From positions 1,240,001 through 1,304,000 of the forward strand of contig JAYJMM010000034.1 of the NCBI GenBank assembly GCA_037349105.1: 64,000 bases of DNA, in the 5' to 3' direction. Below the pieces are notes generated by a model. The model did no database searches. It was not told where the DNA came from and saw only the letters and a list, made by a program, of their open reading frames with translations. Position 1 is the first letter of the stretch; the number at the start of each line of letters is the position of its first letter. This DNA is from Limnomonas spitsbergensis (lineage: Eukaryota > Chlorophyta > Chlorophyceae > Chlamydomonadales). Shown piece after piece: positions 40,401 through 49,298 of the stretch. The translations under genes and the position numbers were made by a program.

Positions 40401-43072
40401 CCGTTAAACAGGGCCACGCTCAGGGCCGGTGAACCTGAGAGCCCACTATATGCCGTCCACCCTGTGTCTGCCCCCGCTATGACCCCATGACCTTCTCCAG
40501 TTAAGTATACAGGGTACAGGGATGAAGACTGCTCTTAACCTAAACCCTCGCCAACTCATGCTGATCACCCTGCGCCTGCACCTGTCAAGACTCCATCACC
40601 TTCCCCAGTTGAGGATACAGGGCTCGGGTTTGAAGACCGCACTTAACCTAAACCCTCATTAACTCAACGCTGATCACCCTGTGCCTGCCCCTGTCAGGAC
40701 TCTATCACCTTCCCCGGTGGCAACCAGCGCGGCTCGTGCATCTTCGCCCAGACCGGCGTCATGACTGCCCGCTCATCGCGCGATGGCCGCCGCCACTCCC
40801 GCTTCCTGCGAGGAAACTCGGAGGGCTTTGAGGTGAGGGTACTCCTTTGGGAAGTGAAGGCTTTACGTATTTGTGTTGGTTGAATCCAGGTCGGTGAAGA
40901 GATGAAAATGTGAGGGCATCAATTATTGTGATGGAAATGCAGTTGTCTACCAAATCCGAATTTTCTAGGCTTCATGTAGGGTGCACAGCCTGGCTGAAAT
41001 CACGTTATGGGGTGGAAAGTGAAACCAGACTTCAGATTGAAACACAAGTTTTTGTGAACTAATGCCCATCTGGGACCTAGTTGACTTGATGCGGTCATGC
41101 ATGTCACGTTCTTTCCAGTTTAAGTTCTTTTGGTTGCTCCTGTCCGGTCGGGCGCCATCGATAATATCGTTCTTCTGACCGGACTGTTCTACATTCTTGG
41201 ATCCATGCTCAAAAACACAAGGTGTCTCAGCATTCATTGGGAATCGCTGATGTTTGCTCCACGTAAGCCCCTCCCACTCACCCCTCTCTTGTCGCTCCAC
41301 TCACCATGCACTTCACACCACGCTTCTAGGTGTGCACTGTTGACCACAAGAAGGGAGGTGCAGTCCGATTGGATGCCACCATTACCTACTCTGATGTCTG
41401 CGAGCCGGACTGGTCAGAGGAGCGTGCGGTGGAGGCTGGCGGCTGCTCCGTCATGACCTATGCGCACGCCCATGAGGACTACGACCATGACCTGTGGTTC
41501 TCAGCTTACCTGCCCCAGCAGGAGGTCAGTGCAGCAAAGGTTGTGGTTTATGGTTGGGGGAGGAGTCTGGTGTGGTTAATTAAATGGGGGAGGTCAGTGT
41601 GGCGGTGTATGGTTCAGATGGAGGGGTCTGGTATGGTTTATGGTTTAGGAGGAGGTGTGTCTATCGTAGGTTGTGGTTCATGGGGCAGGGGGAGGGTCTG
41701 GTTTGGTTTATGGTTTAGGAGAGGTATCTGGCTTAAGTTGTGGTTTATGGTAAGTTAGGAAGGAGGTATGTCTGCGGTAATTGATTTATGGTGTTGCAAG
41801 TCGGGGCCCCAGCGCTTGTGCTGCCTGCAGTGAGATAAGCTGCAAATAGGACCCTCAAGATAAGCAGTACCCACTACCCACTGTCAAATTAAAGTCTATA
41901 GCGCCTGCCCAATCAGCACTCCTGCCTTAAATGTTATCAGTTGTAAGGAAGCACAAGATGTGGTTGAAGCATCACTGCTCTATCATCGCGATTCCTCTTG
42001 ATGTAGTGGCTTAACAACAATTGTCACTGAAGTGGTGGTGGCCTCCCACCGAGCGTATGCTGCTCTCCTGTCGGCCCTCTCTGCAATCCATGCATTGCTG
42101 CCCTTTGCAGGATGAGCGCTACATTGCGAACCCCCAGGGTGTTCTCAAGGGGGACTTCTCTTCCCGGGACCCGGTTTGCTGGTGGCACATGAAAGATGGC
42201 TGCGTGCTGGGTGGCCACAACGGCATGATCATCGAGTACGATGCAGGCACCCTGGCGCCGCTGGGCATGGTCGTGTCCCGCGACGAGCTGGTCAACCGCC
42301 AGGTAAAAGGAAGTGGGTGTAGGGCTTTGCCTAAGAGGGCTAGGAAGCCTGGACTTTCTGTACCTGTTTGCCTTGGCACACTGGGTATGGCTGGAAAATC
42401 TGTGAACAGAGGTGGTGCTGATGTGGACCTTCGCTTTTGTTAAAGAAAAGCTACTTTTAAGCCAGTCTTTGACCGGTCTTTGAACAGATGTTGATAACTA
42501 TACAGATCTATTCAGATTGGACCATGTTTGGGGGTCAGAATTTAAATGATCCCATCCCATGGCTTCTCACGCCTGCAGGTTGCTGTTATTGATGATGGGC
42601 ATGGCGGTAACGCACTGGTGCTGTTTGACAACGACACCAACGAGGCGACTGTCGTACAGGTGAGCTCTATGAAACCTGCATGGAGAATTTTCGAAAGCCC
42701 TTTCTTGATAGAACTAGTCCCGTGTTAGAAAGCCTTATTCAAGTTCTGTCTGATGTACACTTCGTAACTTCCGGACTGTGTTTTGTCCTGCTGCAGCCCA
42801 ATGAGGATGGCTCGTACTGGCGCCACGTTGTGCGCAACAAGATGCACCGCCTGCGTGAGATGCGCCGTGTGAAGGCGGCCAAAGCTTGGCTTAAGGAGAC
42901 CAAGTCCCTGCCTGAAGACGCCAAGGTGGACATTCTGTCATCATGGGGACCCTACATCACGACTGCCGGCAATGTCATGGGTATCACCACCCGGCCTGTC
43001 AATGTCAAGGCGGAAGTCAGTGGACGCAAGCTTGAGGATAAACTCATCATGATGGGGTCAATGTCGGAGTAA
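37455..43072 (+). CDS. Calcineurin-like metallophosphoesterase with transit-like leader
   Basis: Eleven exons join in phase: 37455-37835, 38203-38352, 38709-38807, 39115-39203, 39727-39826, 40086-40226, 40698-40832, 41330-41524, 42111-42302, 42579-42659 and 42797-43072 (TAA), giving 612 aa. The metal-binding signature is complete in order: GILGDLHMD (D-x-H), then VSLGDVGES (GDxxE-like), VGGNHDLE (GNH[DE]), CFSHAPI (second His region), and FSGHFHLSHDYE (GHxH). The first 60 or so residues are rich in S, R, A and T and look like a plastid transit peptide. The region after about residue 300 is a long C-terminal part with no domain I recognise (includes DPVCWWHMKDGCVLGGHNGMI). Substrate is unknown. 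The start at 37455 is the first ATG after the divergent promoter. Confidence 0.92.
39240..39430. repeat. Degenerate tandem repeat in a metallophosphoesterase intron
   Basis: Imperfect units of about 40 bp of the form gccaccgggcaaagtaggct plus gttgaggcagacaggcag recur several times. They lie in the intron between the exons ending at 39203 and starting at 39727. Confidence 0.75.
40485..40715. repeat. Two decayed copies of a 3' splice-site and exon-start region in an intron
   Basis: The real exon starts at 40698 after ccctgtcag with gactctatcaccttccccgg. The intron carries a close copy at about 40590 (gactccatcaccttccccag, preceded by cacctgtcaa) and a weaker copy at about 40489 (gaccttctccagttaagtat). 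The spacing is about 105 bp. Each copy is followed by a stretch containing cttaacctaaaccct. Confidence 0.8.
41525..41770. repeat. Degenerate G/T-rich tandem repeat in a metallophosphoesterase intron
   Basis: Variations on tggtttatggtttaggagga and ggtctggt recur from just after the donor at 41525 to about 41770. The unit is irregular at about 45 to 60 bp. Confidence 0.65.
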
Positions 43073-43561
43073 TAGGCTGTCGAAAGGACGATCGCGCAGA
43101 ACAGTGGTTGATGTGGCCAAGTAGATCTCCCCTGACAGAAACAACCTTGAGCTGAGGGCATGGTACAAACGACAAAGCTTGCACAGTAGCTAACATAATG
43201 ATTGAGTGTGTGATATGGAGGTGATGTGGGAAGAATCGATGTCACGATCATGCCATGGCATAAGCCATGCCAGGACCAACATGAAATTTCAAAAATTATA
43301 ACTTGATGTCACCGTGTTGTGTGTTGTTATGTTGTGTGTTGTCACCGTTATGTCGATGTAATAAAATGTAATCTCGATCTGGTTCAAATTACGTGAACAA
43401 GTGGTCCGCCACTCATGGACTGAAGCCTCACCTGAACTGCTTCAGCCCAGCTTAAACTCGGTGACCTTCTGCGTACAGCGAATAGAAACCGCTAAAAACC
43501 ACCGGCATGTATTACCAGCCACGCACAACATTTCTTGTCGACACAATTTCTTCTATCTGAA
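43073..43561. other. Intergenic: metallophosphoesterase 3' flank and PDZ-rubredoxin promoter
   Basis: No gene is seen. Two TGTAA motifs at 43357-43361 and 43367-43371 could end the upstream transcript. The region before 43562 should hold the promoter and 5' UTR of the plastid rubredoxin. Confidence 0.5.
43357..43371 (+). terminator. Two TGTAA poly(A)-signal-like motifs
   Basis: TGTAA occurs twice, ten bases apart, about 285 bp after the metallophosphoesterase stop codon. TGTAA is the known poly(A) signal in Chlamydomonas and related green algae. Use at this site is inferred. Confidence 0.45.
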
Positions 43562-45900
43562 ATGGCTTTCGCAATGAAGGCACAGGTGAGATATGTAGCA
43601 TTCAAGATGTAGAATAGAAGGGAAGGTGACTCAGCCTCGTCCTACCTCGACCAGGCACCATTCGCCGGATCTAGGATTGCAGCCCGGAATGTGAGCGTCA
43701 TTAAGGCTCCCCGGGGAGCCCTTCTGGTGCGAGCAGCTAAAGCGACCAAGGCTGGTCAGCAAGTGCAGGTGTGTGCGTCCGACGACCATTCACAGAGCTT
43801 ATCGCTGTACGATCTTAATCGTGGTTCTCGGTCATCGCTATCCTGGATGATGAATTATCCCAACAAAATCAGACCTGAAGTGACGTCCAGCCCTCCGCTC
43901 ATCTTGTGGCGTATAGTATCTCTCGCCTCACGTCGGCTTCATTTGCCCCCAGGTCGATGTAGATAAGCCTTTGGGCCTGACCCTCGGAGCATCTGAGACT
44001 GCCTCGGGTGGTCTCGTGGTGAAGAGCGCCAGCGGCAATGCTGCCAAAGCTGGCATCAAGGTGATCCTCAAAATATTACGGTCCTTGGGGGACAATGCGT
44101 TGATGCCATGCCAAGTAGTCTTGCTAGAGAGGCTTTCAGACATGCTTTCATGGCTTGGTGGAAAAATTCTGCATGTCATTGCCAGAGGTTTATGGTCATC
44201 AACAGGGAGAGTCACCATGAATGATGGACCACATCTGCCATGCCATGTCTGCGATCAAGTCAGCATGTTACCATTACCATAAATGATGGACCATTTCCGC
44301 CATGCCAAGACTTAGATTAATCCAGCAGCTCTCAATAGTCAATACCCGCCATTGACCTGGCTTAGCAATAGAGTGGAGACAGTGAGACACTGTCATTCCC
44401 GCCATGCGATGACTGAGATTTAGCCAGCAGCTCTCCTGCCCACTATCCTTTGCAATAGAGTGGAGATACTGTCATCTATGCGTCGTCATTCTTCGGAGAT
44501 GAGCTCTGGCCAGCGGACAAGCTGTCCTTCACCAACTCGGCCGTCTCAGCCGCCCCCAGCCCCGTCACCTTCGTGATCATCAAGGGCGCAAACGACACTG
44601 TCAATGTCAAGAGGTTGCCCAAAAAGGCCGCGCCTCCTCGCTTTGGCAGGAAGCTCACATCTGGGCAGATGGCTCTGGCCTCTCACATTTGCGTGGTAAG
44701 TTCAGGGAGTTGGTTGGAGGCTCACATGCAGCTGAGCAGCTTCATGGAGGAGCTCCATGCTAGTACATCATTTATGGTACTCTGCACCAGACCATCTGTG
44801 GTCTGCAGTCATGCGATCGCCGCGGGGGCAATGGGGAACAAAAAATGACCGGCCGATGGCCCAAGGAGCTGGGCTTGCTCCTGGTTGAGTAGTCCCCTAA
44901 GTCGCTGAATGTTGCTTTAGCTTAAGTTAAAATAGGCAGTGCTTCATGCATACAGAGATGTAGCATCACAGCTAATCCAAAATGTATCTGCCTCCTGGTA
45001 TGCTGGTCGTCTGCCCTGGGGGGGAAATGCTGCCTCAGTTCCGGCAGTCTGAGAGGGAACTTAACAAAGCTCAGTAGTGTCTCCAGCTTCAGTGATGTTT
45101 GAGCATGACCACTCGTGGGCCCAGATGCTCGTTGATTTGACGAAATTACCGGCAATGGCGACATGATCAGGCAGTGGTTATGGTCTGTTTGATTTTATGT
45201 CTCATTTCTTTTGCCCTGCAGGATTGCGGTGAGTTTGAGATGGAATTCCGAGATGGACATCATGCTGGAAGGGAAAGTTCTTGGGGTGCATCGTTGTGTG
45301 TGCCTGGTGTTGAAGGTTGCATGGATTTCGATCTGGTACTCAAGTTTGCCTTTCGTTCATCTATCCCTGCCACATATCACAAAGCTTCATACGGTAATTC
45401 TTCTTTAACCTTTGTTGTTTGCTTGCTTGCATGGCACCCTCAAATGCCCACGTCAAGGCTACGTCTACTGCGATGAGTGAGTGACGAGCGAGAGGCTAGA
45501 GGGAGCCATGTTTGCTTCAGCATGCCTCTTGAGAGCATTCATTATGTCTGCTTTCATCATTTGACTCTTCACCTTCCATCACCCACCCCTCTCAGGGAGC
45601 CTTTCGAGGAAGTAAACAGCTCCTACAGATGCCCCCAGTGCAAGGCTCCCAAGCGGCGCTTTGTGCCCTACGATGCTGGAAGCGGAAAGGTCGGTTTTAT
45701 CAATGTACTGTTTCAGACACCTGCGTCATGGATATTCCCTGGCAATGACTGACCTGACTTGTGTTTCGCTGGACTGATTGGACCTTGCTGAACTGTCGCA
45801 GGGCCAGGGCATGGCTGAGGGGACCGTTGCGACAATTGCTACCCTAGTAGGTGGCCTGATCGGTGTGGCAGTCCTTGCTTATGTTGCCAGCACCATCTAA
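43562..45900 (+). CDS. Plastid PDZ-rubredoxin with C-terminal membrane anchor (ENH1-like)
   Basis: Eight exons join in phase: 43562-43585, 43655-43768, 43953-44060, 44459-44695, 45222-45228, 45458-45476, 45596-45689 and 45802-45900 (TAA), giving 233 aa. Residues 1 to about 45 look like a chloroplast transit peptide. The PDZ-like part runs from about 47 to 115 ([19 protein letters not shown], then [20 protein letters not shown]). The rubredoxin iron site is complete: ICVDCGYVYCDEEPFEEV and [15 protein letters not shown] (two CxxC pairs). The C-terminus [20 protein letters not shown] is one membrane helix. Arabidopsis ENH1 (AT5G17170) combines PDZ and rubredoxin domains and is plastidial; membrane-anchored plastid rubredoxins such as RBD1 act in photosystem II assembly. 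An electron-transfer or assembly role at thylakoids is inferred. Two microexons (7 and 19 nt) encode the first knuckle. Confidence 0.93.
44360..44470. repeat. Duplicated 3' splice-site region in a PDZ-rubredoxin intron
   Basis: gcaatagagtggaga occurs at about 44367 and again at 44452, each followed by a form of (a)cactgtcat. The second copy is the acceptor used (exon starts 44459). The copies are about 85 bp apart, and each is preceded by cagcagctct. Confidence 0.75.
45222..45228 (+). other. 7-nt microexon (GATTGCG) of the PDZ-rubredoxin gene
   Basis: Flanked by ttgccctgcag and gtgagtttg, it supplies D-C and the first base of G, completing the C-V-D-C-G iron-binding knuckle. The upstream exon ends in ..HICV and the next exon starts (G)YVYCDE. 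Without it the second iron ligand Cys of the first pair is lost. Confidence 0.85.
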
Positions 45901-46735
45901 GCATTTTGAAAGTGTTTCAAAGGCCTTTGATGTGCAAAATTTTGAGTACGGTCATCATTATGGTTACCATGAAACTTATCCGGATGTTATGAAACTGTTT
46001 TGTTGTTTGAAGATATTATCACCACGTGTCTGTGCATCAAGGGATCCACAGCTACGGCTTGTAAACACTGTATCGTTGGTCAGTTATGACGAAGTGGCCA
46101 TACCTCAAAATAAACAGCATACCGGGTTAAAAATAGTTCAAAACCGCTGGTTCCTGCTGTATGCGCAGTCGCGTGGGCTGGTAGGGAATGACCAAGCTCA
46201 ATTTCAGTTACTATGCTCATCCTGGACCTTGGTGCAGTCATGCCACCCTCCTATGTGAGGGGTGTAGGAGCATAGAAGTCTACGATCCAGGCAGAGGGGG
46301 GAAGATGATAGTTTGGCAGGTTCGTTCCCTCAAAGGCCTCAGCATGCCGGGTATCCTGTATTGGCCTCGCAGTATACTATGTCTTCCACGTGATGGAGCA
46401 TAATCATAAGCAGGGCTTAGCGGGTATGTGTCATCCATACAGTCCGCCATGTCCAAGATTCGACTCATGCAAGATAATAAATACTTCATGGGAAGTGATC
46501 AACACCGACAATCAGCTGAACTCTCATGGGCCGATAAATATAAGAAATGTCTTTGAACCACACCATAATTTCACAGAAGTAAGACAACGTTGAAACCTGG
46601 TAAACATACAGGGATCAATCACGTTCTGCACTACCGATGCTCATCTCTATTGACTTGAAAATAATGAAATACCTCACTGTGGGCAGCTAGTGACACCTAC
46701 ACTAAAGGTCAATCACTGTTAGATTGTCCACCACC
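45901..46735. other. Intergenic between two convergent genes
   Basis: This is the 3' flank of the PDZ-rubredoxin (+) and of the lipase-like gene (-). A TGTAA at 46060-46064, 160 bp after the rubredoxin stop, is a candidate poly(A) signal. No other gene is supported. Confidence 0.5.
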
Positions 46736-49130
46736 TTATCCCAGCCGGGCATCAAACCAGAGCAGAATGTCAGCCAGCACTTCCTGATTGCCAGGCTCCT
46801 TCACAATGACGTGCCACATCTCGTTCACGTACTTGATTGTTTTGTCAGCCGACTGCGAAGATGAACAAAACAAGCAATTTGAAGGATGCGCATGGGACCA
46901 GATTATGAAATCACTGTTCACTTCCAAAGTCACTGGAATTTAAAATTTGTTACGTCCAGTTGAGTATCGCAAATGATGCATAGGACAGGCACGGCATGGT
47001 CTCAGCTGCTCACCCAGTTCCAATTACGTTCAAAATTTTCAGTTGGCACCCACCCAGCAGCACTGTTTCACCCTTTCAATTCATCAGGGATAGGGCAAGC
47101 TTGCAAGAGGCAGGTGGGGAAGAGAGAGGTCTCACCGATGCTTCTGCGAACAAAGCCTTTGAACCATCCACGTCCACCATTGTGTCTTTCTCAGAGTGGA
47201 AGACAATGAACGGGAAGTCCACCTGTAGGTCAGGCAGGCAGAGGGTTACATGCCTTGTAGGCTGTCAAATGGCAGCACACCCACTGCACCATAAAGTTCC
47301 CCACAAATATCCTTCACATGAACTGATGTTGCATCAGACACACCCTGTCACGAGGAATCAAGCATCCATGTTGTGCACCATGTCTCCGGCTACCCTCTCC
47401 AAGTTGACAGCCTACCTTGTCCAAGTTGGCCATGAGGTACGTGGACACCCGCTGGAACTCCATGGCCACACGTACTCGAGTCGCACCACTTACCGTGGCA
47501 GGATCTGAGAAGGATCAAGGGCGCCCTCGATTAAAAAAAAGTCAATGACGTTACACCTCTGGGCCCTGCTCAAAAGGCTCGGCCTTAAGTTAACAGAATA
47601 TGTACCAGCATAGGTTTGTCCACAGTCATAAAAAACCGAATCCCGGCTGGACAATCAGCCACATCTTTTTGTTTAACCTGAGCTCTCACCCTTGTCAAAC
47701 TTTTCCTGCAGATCAGGGAACATGGCGCTAGGGGGTGATGACACAATCTGCAGCGTAGGTGCGATCGCATTCAGGATGAAGCCGACGGGCCGCAGCACCT
47801 TGTTGATGCCTCTGCTCGCCACTTTCTCCAGGCTGAGCATGGGTGCAAGAAGAGCCACCCCTTGAAACAGTTTTTTCTGCACGCAAAACAGCCACGTGTG
47901 TGTGTGGGGGGGTAATGAGGTATGCAATTTTGTTTAGTGTGTGTGTGTGTTTTGTGTGTGGTTGGAAAAAAACGGTGAAAACCTCGAATCAGGCATTACA
48001 GCAGACTCACGTCCTCGAGGGCCATCATCACAGCTTGGCAGCCCCCCTGCGCATGAGGGCAGGAGGATGATAGGTTCAACTCTGAAAACTGGAAAGTTAG
48101 CAGCCAATTCATGAACTCGTCAAACCAGAGGTAATAGTTAGCAATTGGGACACACAAAGCAAGTTTGACTACAGCTCCTCACCACAGAACCTCCTAGGAG
48201 AAACTTGGGAAGTGCTCTCTCGAATCCCAGGATTCCCATCTCAGTGCAGTGTCTGAAGGACAAGAAAAGCAGCACATATCAGGGATGTACACAGGCAGGC
48301 CAGATCGACGCATCCCCAACCATGCAGCTTTTTGCCTCGGTCCTGTTACCGCATGTTTACCTTGAAAGGTGCAGGGCGTTCTCCAGGTACTCTTCAAAGC
48401 TGTGGACGAGAGGAGAGACGTGGATCCAGGGCCAGCAGTAAAACAGCTTGGCAGCACCATGTTCAGCACAAGCATTATCAGGGATACCTGGTATTACCTG
48501 TTGCAGTAGCTCCGAAGGCCCCCGCTTCGTCCTGCCCCTTGTTGGTCCAACCCACACACGGAGTAGCCTGCTTCATTCAAGCGCTGAATCCAGCTGCCTT
48601 CCAACACAGGTGCCTGGCCCGGATCCTGCGTTTCAAATTTCATAATAAGGTTTGTCACATGGCAAATAATTGCAGTCTGGCATCAGGACCGGTATTGGCA
48701 GACTGAGGTTCGCACATGACATTAGCAGAGCAGCGAACTGCCGGGAAAATACAAGTACATGCCCATTCCCAATCCTCACCTGAATCTTCAAGAACTCATG
48801 AGGAATGTAGCTGATGCAAACAAATATAAGGTTCAGGTGCTGCTGTAAAGATGTGAAAGTCTCAAGTGTACCAAGTGTCATAACTCCAACCGTACAGTTA
48901 CTGGCAGGCTGGTAGCTCAGTATTTCTCACCTTCCATGGCCATGCAACACCTGGATGATGCCTTTTGGCTGAGGCACAGGCCAAAAATACAAGCACAAGC
49001 TGATTCCCCTAGGATTGGTCACGTACTTCAGAGACCCATGCTCCCCGCATATGTCGCGGGAAGGTTGCGCGTCCAGGAATTCCCGTGCTTCACAAGAAAT
49101 ATCGGCAGACATTCGATTAATAAATTGCAC
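46736..49130 (-). CDS. Monoacylglycerol-lipase-like alpha/beta hydrolase
   Basis: Ten minus-strand exons join in phase: 49130-48931, 48810-48780, 48625-48498, 48399-48361, 48252-48183, 48046-48011, 47876-47690, 47504-47416, 47222-47136 and 46852-46736 (TAA), giving 327 aa, normal for the family. The HG oxyanion motif is in IIQVLHGHGR, followed by LNEAGYSVCGLDQQGAGRSG, a typical MAGL segment. The nucleophile elbow G-G-S-V-G is split by an intron (LLGGSV then GGCQAVM). The acid is in FIVFHSEKDTMVD and the catalytic His in NEMWHVIVKEPG, so the triad is complete. Family members hydrolyse monoacylglycerols, lysophospholipids or, in plants, caffeoyl shikimate; the substrate here is open. The ATG at 49130 is used; a second Met at residue 7 (49112) is possible. 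Confidence 0.9.
47544..47584 (+). repeat. Dispersed short element, copy B, in a lipase-like gene intron
   Basis: It has the same core as the copies at 8785 and 51912 (gacgttacacctctgggccc), then tgctcaaaaggctcggcc. It sits antisense in the intron between the exons ending at 47690 and starting at 47504. A run of A (47533-47540) lies just to its left, and ttaagttaacagaata to its right is shared with text near 7600. Confidence 0.75.
47895..47962. repeat. GT/TG microsatellite in a lipase-like gene intron
   Basis: cgtgtgtgtgtggggggg and gtgtgtgtgtgttttgtgtg form two short dinucleotide runs between the exons at 48011 and 47876. Confidence 0.8.
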
Positions 49131-49298
49131 AAGGATCCGGGTGGGGAAGCTGCAGGTAACGCTGATATCCTATACACCAGTCATTATTATCAGCTGTGAC
49201 CTCGACAGAAGGCAAGCCCCGTTTTTTTAACATCCGTTTCCTTTTGGCACATTTAGGCCCTTCTAAGACTGGAATAAAACGACGTAGCTGTGTCTGGA
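49131..49298. promoter_or_regulatory. 168-bp divergent intergenic region, probable bidirectional promoter
   Basis: The start codons of the lipase-like gene (minus, 49130) and the HERPUD-like gene (plus, 49299) are 168 bp apart in divergent orientation. Shared promoter activity is inferred from position only. Confidence 0.55.

Noticed and set aside
47494..47504. An 11-nt microexon in the lipase-like gene (donor-like CACG|GTAAGT)
   Set aside because: The next acceptor would leave an intron of only about 19 nt; reading through gives DPATVSGATRVRVAMEFQRV, which fits the family, so the exon is 47504-47416.
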